Assembly (NCBI GenBank): GCA_017446355.1
Contig: JAFSQZ010000089.1
Span: 1 to 8,450 of the forward strand
Direction of reading: 5' to 3'
Source: Neisseriaceae bacterium
GTDB lineage: Bacteria; Pseudomonadota; Gammaproteobacteria; Burkholderiales; Neisseriaceae
DNA length: 8,450 nt
Under the pieces are notes generated by a model. It saw nothing but the letters and a program-made list of their open reading frames with translations, was not told the origin of the DNA and did no database searches. A program made the position numbers and the translations under genes. Each line of letters starts with the position of its first letter. The stretch's first letter is position 1. Positions 1 through 5,549 of this stretch are shown in pieces.

Positions 1-216
1 ATGTATGAACACAAAGTTTTTGTACAAGGCATTATTTGGGGCATCAACAGCTTTGACCAATGGGGTGTAGAACTAGGTAAACAACTTGCACAAACCATTT
101 TGTCCGAGTTTAACGACAACACAGAACAACCCCACGACAGCTCAACATCTCGTTTAATAAAGCGATACAAACACTTCATCAAACACAAAAACAGAAACAT
201 CAATAAACAAGATTGA
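1..216 (+). CDS. pgi: Glucose-6-phosphate isomerase, C-terminal fragment (5' end outside window)
   Basis: This is the last 71 residues of phosphoglucose isomerase, the cytoplasmic enzyme that interconverts glucose 6-phosphate and fructose 6-phosphate in glycolysis and gluconeogenesis. The segment GIIWGINSFDQWGVELGK (residues 10-27 of the fragment) fits the second family signature, centred on FDQWGVELGK, whose lysine is in the active site. The HDSST...LIKRYK stretch (residues 45-57) is the usual C-terminal block. The reading frame is open from base 1, so the ATG at position 1 is an internal methionine and the gene begins upstream. A lysine/asparagine-rich tail of about 14 residues follows the conserved end. 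Its TGA stop (214-216) is the first three bases of a repeat element (214-347), so the tail may reflect insertion near the original stop. Family identity is secure; the full length cannot be seen. Confidence 0.95.
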   Translation: MYEHKVFVQGIIWGINSFDQWGVELGKQLAQTILSEFNDNTEQPHDSSTSRLIKRYKHFIKHKNRNINKQD

Positions 217-347
217 AGCCTTTACACAATCCGATTTTTAATATTTCTTATTATGAACGAAATGAAAAATCTCTTTATGAAACCATAAGGAGAATTTTTC
301 GTTTCGTTATTACTTCATTCAGAATAACCAGTTTTGCAAAGGTTTCA
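214..347. repeat. Degenerate MITE-like inverted-repeat element (copy A)
   Basis: This 134-base element resembles the better-preserved 133-base copy at 4733-4865. Its right end GTTTTGCAAAGGTTTCA (331-347) is identical over 17 bases to the right end of that copy. Its left end TGAAGCCTTTACACAAT (214-230) matches the other left end at 13 of 17 positions. The interiors share blocks such as GAAAAATCT and TTCAGAAT. No ORF lies inside, so it would be non-autonomous. It overlaps the pgi stop codon and lies between the convergent pgi and glutaredoxin-like genes. Confidence 0.7.
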
Positions 348-400
348 AAGAAGGCTTTTCATTTTGTGAAATCATAATCGGTTTGATTGCTTTGTAATCT

Positions 401-423
401 ATTGATTTACTTTGTAAATCAAT
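401..423. terminator. AT-rich perfect hairpin between convergent genes
   Basis: ATTGATTTAC (401-410) and GTAAATCAAT (414-423) are perfect complements around a three-base TTT loop. The hairpin lies 35 bases beyond the stop of the leftward glutaredoxin-like gene and about 185 bases beyond pgi, where a terminator would be expected. The stem is AT-rich and no long T tract follows on either strand, so a terminator role is only possible. The inverted repeat itself is directly seen. Confidence 0.35.
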
Positions 424-456
424 AAGTTTGGTCTAATGACTAAAATAAACCTTATT

Positions 457-471
457 TTCAGGCAGCCTGAA
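457..471. repeat. DNA uptake sequence, palindromic 15-mer
   Basis: TTCAGGCAGCCTGAA reads AGGCAGCCTGAA on the plus strand and AGGCTGCCTGAA on the minus strand. It forms the last codons (Val-Gln-Ala-Ala) and the TGA stop of the leftward glutaredoxin-like gene. Confidence 0.9.
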
Positions 472-712
472 CGTTTTGATGCTTCTGAATAAAGTTCAAT
501 AATTTTTCTTGGTCAAAATACCAATGAAAAATTTCTTCTTCACCGTGAAGTAACACGGGTACGAATTCGTTATATTTGGCTTCTAATTCTGGAAAATCGT
601 CTATTTCTACGATTTTTAAAGTGAAATATTCAGCTGCCTGAAAGGCTTCTAACTCGGACAACATTTGCCGACACAATCCACAATACGGACGAGTAAGAAA
701 AGTGAACGTCAT
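458..712 (-). CDS. Glutaredoxin-like thiol-disulfide protein (DUF836 type), 84 aa
   Basis: This is a small cytoplasmic protein with a glutaredoxin/thioredoxin fold. It starts with a beta-strand (MTFTFLTRPY), followed by a Cys11-Gly-Leu-Cys14 redox motif and helix. A VPVLL segment supplies the cis-proline (Pro52) that normally sits against the redox pair. The length and pattern match the DUF836 family of short glutaredoxin-like proteins, whose substrates are mostly unknown. I chose the ATG at 712 because the RNA has CAGGAAA about seven bases upstream and because the family begins just before the first strand. A longer frame from an ATG at 754 would add 14 residues and overlap the scpA stop. 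The gene starts 32 bases after scpA on the same strand, so co-transcription is likely. Its final four residues and stop are encoded by a DUS. A 10-base DUS core also lies inside at 633-642, coding for part of AFQAAE. Confidence 0.82.
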   Translation of the reverse strand: MTFTFLTRPYCGLCRQMLSELEAFQAAEYFTLKIVEIDDFPELEAKYNEFVPVLLHGEEEIFHWYFDQEKLLNFIQKHQNVQAA

Positions 713-744
713 AAAATTTCCTGATGATTGATGATTAACACAGT

Positions 745-1527
745 TTAGGCACATTCCAAAGCTTTGATTTCAATTTCGCCAAACGTATGATTTTGAACAG
801 CGTGCAACAAACCTTCTTTTATCAACTCTAATAGTGCGATAAAGTTGACCACCACGTGCGAAACGCCTTCTTCGGGATTAAATAAGGACGTAAACGAACA
901 AATACCTTTTTGTTGCACTTTGCGCAAAATCTCGCTCATACACGCACGCACCGATAAATGGTCGGTGTGTACAGTGTGTTGCTGATGGTTTTTTGCACGC
1001 GCCAAAATATTTAACCACGCTTGCGTTAAATCGTTTAACGATATTTCAGGCAGCTTGGCAACGGCGGTTAATTCTAGTGGCAAATACACCCACGCAAAAT
1101 CACGTCCTGCACGTGGCAACGCGTCCAACTCCTGCGCTGCCAATTTCATTTGTTCATAAGCCAACAATCGGCGCACCAATTCTGCGCGTGGGTCTTCTTC
1201 TTCGTTTTCTTCCACTGCTTTGGGTTGTGGCAACAATAAACGTGATTTAATTTCAATCAACACCGCTGCCATCAGTAAATATTCGGCTGCTAAATCAAAT
1301 TGTTGAGCGTCCATTTGCGCGATATACGCTAAATATTGCTCGGTGATTTTTAGCATTGGAATGTCCAACACGTCTATGTTTTGTTTACGAATTAAATACA
1401 ATAACAAATCCAATGGACCTTCAAAACTTTTTAACACCACTTGTAACGCATCGGGTGGAATAAACAAGTCTTGTGGCACATCGGTAACAGGTTGACCAAA
1501 AATATAAGCAATAGTGGGCGTGGACAT
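745..1527 (-). CDS. scpA: Segregation and condensation protein A
   Basis: ScpA is the kleisin subunit that bridges SMC heads and binds ScpB to form the bacterial condensin complex for chromosome compaction and segregation. The 260-residue protein has the family hallmark FEGPLDLLLYLIRKQNIDVLDI (residues 35-56), followed by the helical block EYLLMAAVLIEIKSRLLLP (82-100), which is the SMC-contacting N-domain. An acidic linker follows (EENEEED, 106-112), and the C-terminal winged-helix-like domain covers about 190-257. The start at 1527 gives the N-terminal extension ending in QDLFIPPDAL that I recall from Neisseria ScpA. No good ribosome-binding site is visible because the 16-base gap to yjdM is almost entirely a DUS, so coupled translation from yjdM is plausible. 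scpB is not in the window. An 11/12 DUS match occurs inside on the minus strand (1045-1056). Confidence 0.95.
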   Translation of the reverse strand: MSTPTIAYIFGQPVTDVPQDLFIPPDALQVVLKSFEGPLDLLLYLIRKQNIDVLDIPMLKITEQYLAYIAQMDAQQFDLAAEYLLMAAVLIEIKSRLLLPQPKAVEENEEEDPRAELVRRLLAYEQMKLAAQELDALPRAGRDFAWVYLPLELTAVAKLPEISLNDLTQAWLNILARAKNHQQHTVHTDHLSVRACMSEILRKVQQKGICSFTSLFNPEEGVSHVVVNFIALLELIKEGLLHAVQNHTFGEIEIKALECA

Positions 1528-1528
1528 T

Positions 1529-1543
1529 TTCAGGCTGCCTGAA
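1529..1543. repeat. DNA uptake sequence, palindromic 15-mer filling the yjdM-scpA gap
   Basis: TTCAGGCTGCCTGAA occupies 15 of the 16 bases between the yjdM stop (1544-1546) and the scpA start (1527). It sits where the scpA ribosome-binding site would be expected. Confidence 0.9.
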
Positions 1544-1876
1544 TCAAGCTTTTTTTACAAATTCAGATTTTAAATTCATACCAGAACCATCAATTTTACA
1601 AGAAATATTATGGTCGCCTTCTTGCAAACGAATGCCCTTAACTTTGGTGCCTTGTTTAATCACTTGGCTACTGCCTTTCACTTTTAAATCTTTAATCAAT
1701 ACCACAGTATCACCGTCTTGCAACAGCGCACCATTAGCATCTTTCACCACCAAACCTTCTTCTTGTTTTGCGATTTCATTTTCTTGCCATTCGTGTCCAC
1801 ATTCGGGACAAACCAGCTGCACACCATCGTGATACGTGAATTCAGATTGACATTGTGGACAATTTGGATAAGTCAT
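1544..1876 (-). CDS. yjdM: Zinc-ribbon protein YjdM/PhnA
   Basis: This 110-residue protein belongs to the YjdM family, historically called PhnA or alkylphosphonate utilisation protein. Despite that name it is not phosphonoacetate hydrolase, and its role remains poorly defined. The N-terminus is a zinc ribbon with Cys6-x2-Cys9 and Cys23-x2-Cys26 (CPQC and CPECGHEW). The C-terminal domain carries the typical blocks DANGALLQDGDTVVLIKDLKVKGSS (47-71) and the small beta-barrel ending in GMNLKSEFVKKA. Full family length is present. The start at 1876 is supported by an AAAGGGAAA ribosome-binding site about six bases upstream. It lies 91 bases after dprA and 16 before scpA on the same strand. No phosphonate genes are nearby, so I infer no phosphonate role here. 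Confidence 0.93.
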   Translation of the reverse strand: MTYPNCPQCQSEFTYHDGVQLVCPECGHEWQENEIAKQEEGLVVKDANGALLQDGDTVVLIKDLKVKGSSQVIKQGTKVKGIRLQEGDHNISCKIDGSGMNLKSEFVKKA

Positions 1877-1899
1877 TGTGTTTCCCTTTAAAAAATATT

Positions 1900-1914
1900 T
1901 TCAGGCAGCCTGAA
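1900..1914. repeat. DNA uptake sequence, palindromic 15-mer
   Basis: TTCAGGCAGCCTGAA lies in the dprA-yjdM gap, 23 bases upstream of the yjdM start, so it would be in the mRNA leader or spacer. Confidence 0.9.
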
Positions 1915-1929
1915 ACTCAATAGTGAATT

Positions 1930-1943
1930 ATTACAAATGTAAT
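1930..1943. other. Short perfect palindrome in the dprA-yjdM gap
   Basis: ATTAC (1930-1934) and GTAAT (1939-1943) are complementary around AAAT. The palindrome lies about 25 bases after the dprA stop. It could be part of an operator or a weak transcript-end hairpin; no T tract follows, so no role is assigned. Confidence 0.25.
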
Positions 1944-1967
1944 ATTTTGTGATACATCTGTTATATT

Positions 1968-3164
1968 TTAAATACGTTGATAGCGTCCGCCAGATAAGGC
2001 GGCGATTTTACCATCAAGTTCTAATTCTAATAATGTTGCGTAAATATCACTGGTTGGCAAGGTTAATTGTTCAGCAAGTTGGTCGGGGTGAATGGGGTCG
2101 TAGCCCATTTTATTGAGTAATTGTTCTGCCAATGAATGTTCATTTTTTTCTGTATTTGGCGCAGCTTGCGAAACGTTTAAATCCGTTTGCAAAATGGGTT
2201 TACAGGCTGCCTGAACAGGTTTTTTACTGGTTTTGGGCATATGAATGGGAGAGGTTTTGGGACGTGGCGCGTGTTGAAAATTAGCGAAAATGGGACATTC
2301 GTTGAGAATATCGTCCACGCATTCAACCAGTTTTGCGCCGTCTTTAATCAGTTTATGACAACCTTTGCTGTGTGGATTATCAATGGAACCTGGAATTGCC
2401 ATAACTTCGCGCCCCATTTCTGCCGCTAATCTTGCGGTAATCAGTGAACCGCTTTCTAATGCTGCTTCCACAATCAATACGGCTTGACTTTGTGCTGCAA
2501 TAATGCGATTGCGGCGCGGAAAATTGCCTGCCAGTGGACGCGTTCCTAATGGGAATTCCGATAAAATCAATCCTTGTTCAGCAATTTGATAAGCCAGTTG
2601 TTGATTATTTTGTGGATAAATGCGGTCAATGCCTGTTCCCCAAACAGCGATTGTGCTGCCTGAATGCTTTAATGCGCCTTGATGCGCGGCGGTGTCAATA
2701 CCGCTTGCCATTCCTGAAATAATTGTTATGTTTTGCTCACTTAATGTCGCTGCAAAATCGTGTGCAATACGCATAGCTTGTGGCGTTGCGTGGCGACTGC
2801 CAACAATGGCAAGACTGTTTTGTTGCAATAGTTCAAGCTTGCCGCGTGCAAAAAGCAAAGGCGGTGCGGTGATGCCTTGATGTAAATTACTGGGATAATT
2901 TTCGTCAGACGATAATAAAAGCGTGCAATTTTCTTGTGTTGCCCATTTTAATGCTGCGTCAGCGGCACGCTTTGCTTTATCGGATTGTTGCCATTCTTTT
3001 GCTGCTTGTTTACCAAATCGTCCCAGTGTTGCAATGGCAGAAACAGGTGCTGTTAATGCGTTTTTTGCACTGCCGTAAAACTGAATCAAATCTGCATAAG
3101 CTTGTGCGCCAATATACGGTGTAAGTGCCAATTGCACACGGGCGTAGCGTTCAGTATCGTCCAT
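1968..3164 (-). CDS. dprA: DNA processing protein DprA (Smf), natural transformation factor
   Basis: DprA binds incoming single-stranded DNA in the cytoplasm, protects it and loads RecA during natural transformation. The 398-residue protein has an N-terminal helical domain (about 1-80) and then the Rossmann-like DprA core. The core contains LAIVGSRHAT (118-127), ISGMASGIDTAAHQGAL (149-165), WGTGIDRIYP (175-184), SEFPLGTRPLAGNFPRRNRIIA (202-223) and SGSLITARLAAEMGREVMAIPG (238-259). These include the GSR and arginine-rich DNA-binding elements. A variable linker (about 290-340) joins it to a C-terminal winged-helix-like domain (345-398, HPDQLAEQLTLP...). The ATG at 3164 has AAAGAGAA upstream. 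A DUS core is translated within the linker (2204-2215, giving VQAAC), a region tolerant of insertion. It is the first gene of a leftward group with yjdM, scpA and the glutaredoxin-like gene. Confidence 0.96.
   Translation of the reverse strand: MDDTERYARVQLALTPYIGAQAYADLIQFYGSAKNALTAPVSAIATLGRFGKQAAKEWQQSDKAKRAADAALKWATQENCTLLLSSDENYPSNLHQGITAPPLLFARGKLELLQQNSLAIVGSRHATPQAMRIAHDFAATLSEQNITIISGMASGIDTAAHQGALKHSGSTIAVWGTGIDRIYPQNNQQLAYQIAEQGLILSEFPLGTRPLAGNFPRRNRIIAAQSQAVLIVEAALESGSLITARLAAEMGREVMAIPGSIDNPHSKGCHKLIKDGAKLVECVDDILNECPIFANFQHAPRPKTSPIHMPKTSKKPVQAACKPILQTDLNVSQAAPNTEKNEHSLAEQLLNKMGYDPIHPDQLAEQLTLPTSDIYATLLELELDGKIAALSGGRYQRI
2204..2215 (+). repeat. DNA uptake sequence (12-mer) inside dprA
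   Basis: AGGCTGCCTGAA on the plus strand. On the coding (minus) strand it gives Val-Gln-Ala-Ala-Cys, DprA residues 317-321, in the variable linker between the Rossmann core and the C-terminal domain. A bare 10-base core, GCTGCCTGAA, also occurs in dprA at 2655-2664. Confidence 0.85.
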
Positions 3165-3186
3165 AATGTTCTCTTTAACGTTTTTT

Positions 3187-3192
3187 AGTATA
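3187..3192 (-). promoter_or_regulatory. Possible -10 box for dprA
   Basis: Read on the minus strand this is TATACT, 22 bases before the dprA ATG, leaving room for the AAAGAGAA ribosome-binding site. No convincing -35 box is seen at standard spacing. A near-DUS (3196-3207) lies directly upstream, within the would-be spacer. Confidence 0.3.
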
Positions 3193-3195
3193 TTT

Positions 3196-3260
3196 TTCAG
3201 GCAGCTTTTATTTTGACACGTTTCTTTTAATTCAGAAAAATCTTTTTCAAGCTGCCTGAA
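3196..3260. repeat. Pair of inverted near-DUS words upstream of dprA
   Basis: TTCAGGCAGCTT (3196-3207) and AAGCTGCCTGAA (3249-3260) are exact reverse complements, each 11/12 identical to a DUS. They share the same substitution, AAGCTG in place of AGGCTG. The 41-base interior is AT-rich and holds no ORF. Together they could form a stem of at least 12 bp in the clcA-dprA gap. Confidence 0.6.
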
Positions 3261-3269
3261 TCATCAGAA

Positions 3270-3330
3270 GATTGCCACGCTTTACGTTGTAAGGCTCGCA
3301 ATGACTGATTTTTCTTTCAGGCTGCCTGAA
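3270..3330. repeat. GATTGCCAC...GCAATGAC repeat unit with terminal DUS (copy 1)
   Basis: The unit begins GATTGCCACGC (3270-3280), continues through CTCGCAATGAC (3295-3305) and the spacer TGATTTTTCT, and ends in the palindromic DUS TTCAGGCTGCCTGAA (3316-3330). The same order and almost the same spacing recur, inverted, at 8248-8308 and, more diverged, at 5895-5953. It lies between the clcA stop and the dprA start. Confidence 0.75.
3316..3330. repeat. DNA uptake sequence, palindromic 15-mer
   Basis: TTCAGGCTGCCTGAA, six bases downstream of the clcA stop codon. It forms the right end of the repeat unit at 3270-3330. Confidence 0.9.
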
Positions 3331-3336
3331 CAATCA

Positions 3337-4704
3337 TTACATTTTGGCTATCTGTTTTGGCGACAATTCTTGGTTAATTTTGTCGCGAAAACGCGTTGAA
3401 GAAAGATGATAAAACGGTTTCGGACTAAATAAACGCGATAACTGACTGGCTATTAGCGAAGCAATAATCAACCAAATCAATAAACTTTGACTGCCTGTCA
3501 TTTCCATCACAATCACACTAGCCGTTAGCGGAGATTGCGTTGCCGATGCCAAAAAAGCCGACATACAAATCAACACCAGCACATTCATACCCATTGTTAA
3601 ATGCGCAAAATCTGCAAGATGTTGTCCAATCATCGCACCAATGGTTAAACTTGGCGTAAAAATACCACCTGGTATGCCTGCCCAATAAGAAAAAACCGTT
3701 GCCGCCCATTTGGCAAGAGCAACCGAAAAAGGCGCATTATATTCACCGTGCAAGGCATTGGACGCAGCATAATAGCCTGTGCCATAAGTGTCGCCATAAC
3801 TAATTGTCCCCAAAAATGCCAAAGCCAAGCCTAAAATAAACGCCAATAAAAAGGGGTGTTGATACAAAATCGTCCGCCATTTTAGTGGTGCAAAAGCCAA
3901 AGCACCTTTATAAAGAAATCGTGCAAACAATCCGCCGCTGATGCCACAAACCACCGCACATACACAAACCCAAGCAAAAATATGTGGCAAAGGTGTCGCA
4001 GAAAAATGACGAAAATAAGGACTATTTCCCATAATCGCCACCTGCACAAAACCCGCTGCCAAAATTCCAATAAAAATCTGTCTTTCCCAGCGCAACATTA
4101 CGTTGCGCCCCAACTCTTCAATTGCAAAAATCACACCAGCCAAAGGTGCATTAAAAGCCGCTGCTAAACCACCCGCCGCACCTGCTGCAATCAAATCATT
4201 TTCTTGTAAACGTGTACGCCAATGCCGTTTCTCGCACCAACGTCCCCAAGAAGCCATCACCGCCGCGCCCACTTGTACAGAAGGACCTTCGCGTCCAATA
4301 GACGCGCCAGCCAGCATACCCAAAAACGTTAAAGGAATTTTCAACATTGTTGCCCAAAAACCCAAGGCGTGTTTTTTGTGTGTACCGCTTGGTAACGCCA
4401 AAGACGCAATGACTTGTGGAATACCACTACCAGCCGTATAAGGTGCAAAACGGCGCGTTAACCACAAAATCACAGGCAAACCCAAAGGTAATGCCACCCA
4501 AGCAAACCAAGGATATTGCGCCACCCATTGTGCATTTTTCTCCAAAGCCCAGTCCGCTAATTTAGCAAAAAGCAATGAAGCCAATGCCACCAAAGTTGCC
4601 CCCATCAACAAAATAGACAAACTCACTGATTTGCGCGACCAACGTCTGGTTTGCAACCATTTATGTTGCAAAGCGTACCAAAAACGTGAAAAAAAAGCAT
4701 TCAT
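3337..4704 (-). CDS. clcA: ClC-family chloride/proton antiporter
   Basis: This is an inner-membrane ClC protein of 455 residues from the ATG at 4704. Three anion-filter motifs are intact: GSGIP (92-96), GREGP (137-141, with gating Glu139) and GGIFTP (346-351). The anion-coordinating tyrosine is probably Tyr432 in KPFY. The second glutamate, in LAGVIFAIEE (Glu197), matches the internal proton glutamate of E. coli ClcA, so H+/Cl- exchange is favoured over a passive channel. Numerous hydrophobic helices cover the rest, and no C-terminal CBS domains are present, as in short bacterial ClCs. A TTG at 4719 could add five residues, but ATG at 4704 is preferred. The ribosome-binding site is weak in either case. 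In E. coli this type of protein aids extreme acid resistance; that role here is inference. It is divergent from ruvC and upstream of dprA on the same strand, with a 172-base repeat-filled gap. Confidence 0.93.
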   Translation of the reverse strand: MNAFFSRFWYALQHKWLQTRRWSRKSVSLSILLMGATLVALASLLFAKLADWALEKNAQWVAQYPWFAWVALPLGLPVILWLTRRFAPYTAGSGIPQVIASLALPSGTHKKHALGFWATMLKIPLTFLGMLAGASIGREGPSVQVGAAVMASWGRWCEKRHWRTRLQENDLIAAGAAGGLAAAFNAPLAGVIFAIEELGRNVMLRWERQIFIGILAAGFVQVAIMGNSPYFRHFSATPLPHIFAWVCVCAVVCGISGGLFARFLYKGALAFAPLKWRTILYQHPFLLAFILGLALAFLGTISYGDTYGTGYYAASNALHGEYNAPFSVALAKWAATVFSYWAGIPGGIFTPSLTIGAMIGQHLADFAHLTMGMNVLVLICMSAFLASATQSPLTASVIVMEMTGSQSLLIWLIIASLIASQLSRLFSPKPFYHLSSTRFRDKINQELSPKQIAKM

Positions 4705-4721
4705 TTTTATACTCAACAACT

Positions 4722-4736
4722 TTCAGGCAGCCTGAA
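4722..4736. repeat. DNA uptake sequence, palindromic 15-mer
   Basis: TTCAGGCAGCCTGAA, 18 bases upstream of the clcA ATG. Its last four bases, TGAA, are also the first four bases of the inverted-repeat element at 4733-4865. Confidence 0.9.
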
Positions 4737-4865
4737 ACCTTTGCAAAACCCTACTTTGCACTACTCGTCATTTTGAGCGTTAGCGAAAAATCTTTATAAA
4801 ACAAAGAATAAGATTCTTCACTTTTCTGCGAAAAGTTCAGAATGACAAGTTTTGCAAAGGTTTCA
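4733..4865. repeat. MITE-like inverted-repeat element (copy B)
   Basis: This 133-base element has perfect 17-base terminal inverted repeats: TGAAACCTTTGCAAAAC (4733-4749) and GTTTTGCAAAGGTTTCA (4849-4865). A second inverted pair lies inside: GTCATTTTGA at 4767 and TTCAGAATGAC ending at 4846. It has no coding capacity. The left end runs out of a complete DUS, while the right end continues into TTTCAGCCTGAAA, which equals the DUS palindrome with its centre shortened. The inverted homology therefore extends past the 17 bases into DUS sequence. It separates the divergent clcA and ruvC genes. The degenerate copy A is at 214-347. Confidence 0.8.
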
Positions 4866-4905
4866 GCCTGAAAAATCTCAAACCCTGAAACAAAAACAAC
4901 AATCA

Positions 4906-4937
4906 AATTGTACAAACAATTCAGGCAGCCTTAAAAT
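4906..4937 (+). promoter_or_regulatory. Possible ruvC promoter with DUS in the spacer
   Basis: TTGTAC (4908-4913) and TAAAAT (4932-4937) are separated by 18 bases and could be -35 and -10 boxes for ruvC, about 60 bases before its ATG. The -35 match is weak (three of six). The -35 region sits in a perfect inverted repeat, AATTGT-ACAA-ACAATT (4906-4921). A DUS (minus-strand AGGCTGCCTGAA, 4920-4931) fills most of the spacer. No other good promoter is apparent. Confidence 0.3.
4920..4931 (-). repeat. DNA uptake sequence (12-mer, minus strand)
   Basis: The plus strand reads TTCAGGCAGCCT followed by TAA, so only the minus strand carries the full AGGCTGCCTGAA. It lies upstream of ruvC, in the spacer of a possible promoter. 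Confidence 0.8.
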
Positions 4938-4995
4938 ACTTTTTCAAACCACAATAAAAAACATTCAACAACCACCTTAAAACACTTTATACGTT

Positions 4996-5538
4996 ATGAC
5001 TCGCACTCGTCCTTTACGCATACTCGGTATAGATCCAGGCAGTCGCACCACAGGTTTTGGCATCATAGACCTTATTGGACGCGAACCTGTTTACATCACC
5101 AGCGGTTGCATCAAAACCATACCCAATGACGAACTTGCAGGACGCATCGGTATCATCGTTCGCCACATAACCGAACTCATAGACCAATATCGTCCCAATC
5201 AAACCGCCATAGAAAAAGTCTTTGTCAATGTTAATCCCAGCTCAACACTAATGCTTGGACAATCGCGTGGAGCCGCTATTGCCGCGCTTGTTTTACGCGA
5301 TTTACCTGTTTACGAATACACCGCTTTACAAGTTAAACAAGCCGTAGTTGGACACGGTAAAGCCGACAAAAAACAAGTACAACATATGGTGGTACAAATG
5401 CTCAAACTTTCAGGCACACCACAAGCCGATGCTGCCGATGGACTCGCCGTAGCCATCACCCACGCGCTACACGGACAAGGTTTGGCCAACAAACTTGGTG
5501 GATTAAACATCAAAGGCGGACGATTACAAAACAAATAA
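4996..5538 (+). CDS. ruvC: Crossover junction endodeoxyribonuclease RuvC
   Basis: RuvC is the dimeric nuclease that resolves Holliday junctions with RuvAB at the end of homologous recombination. The 180-residue protein has the RNase H-like fold and all four catalytic acids: Asp13 in LGIDPGSRTTGFG, Glu73 in AIEKVFVN, and Asp145 and Asp148 in QADAADGLAVA. The VNPSSTLMLGQSRGAA block (79-94) and QVKQAVVGHGKADKKQV (112-128) are also typical. Length is normal apart from a glycine/lysine-rich tail of about 18 residues. The ATG at 4996 places the first strand four residues after a short basic leader; the ribosome-binding site is poor. ruvA and ruvB are not adjacent. It is divergent from clcA, and a Correia-like element starts 12 bases after its stop. 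Confidence 0.96.
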   Translation: MTRTRPLRILGIDPGSRTTGFGIIDLIGREPVYITSGCIKTIPNDELAGRIGIIVRHITELIDQYRPNQTAIEKVFVNVNPSSTLMLGQSRGAAIAALVLRDLPVYEYTALQVKQAVVGHGKADKKQVQHMVVQMLKLSGTPQADAADGLAVAITHALHGQGLANKLGGLNIKGGRLQNK

Positions 5539-5549
5539 CCGTGTCATTA

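Noticed and set aside
713..754. Longer start (ATG at 754) for the glutaredoxin-like gene
   Set aside because: It adds 14 residues before the first strand of the fold and overlaps scpA, whereas ATG 712 has a good ribosome-binding site.
993..1250. Open frame of 85 codons on the plus strand
   Set aside because: It lies wholly antisense to scpA, a clear family member, and its translation resembles no protein family.
3270..3330. CRISPR array or clustered regulatory repeats
   Set aside because: The repeated words are palindromic DUS and inverted-repeat units dispersed across the window with irregular spacing and no spacer pattern.
4103..4441. Open frame of 112 codons on the plus strand
   Set aside because: It is antisense to clcA, across its conserved GREGP and FNAPLAG regions. 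The proline/alanine-rich composition is a by-product of the opposite strand.
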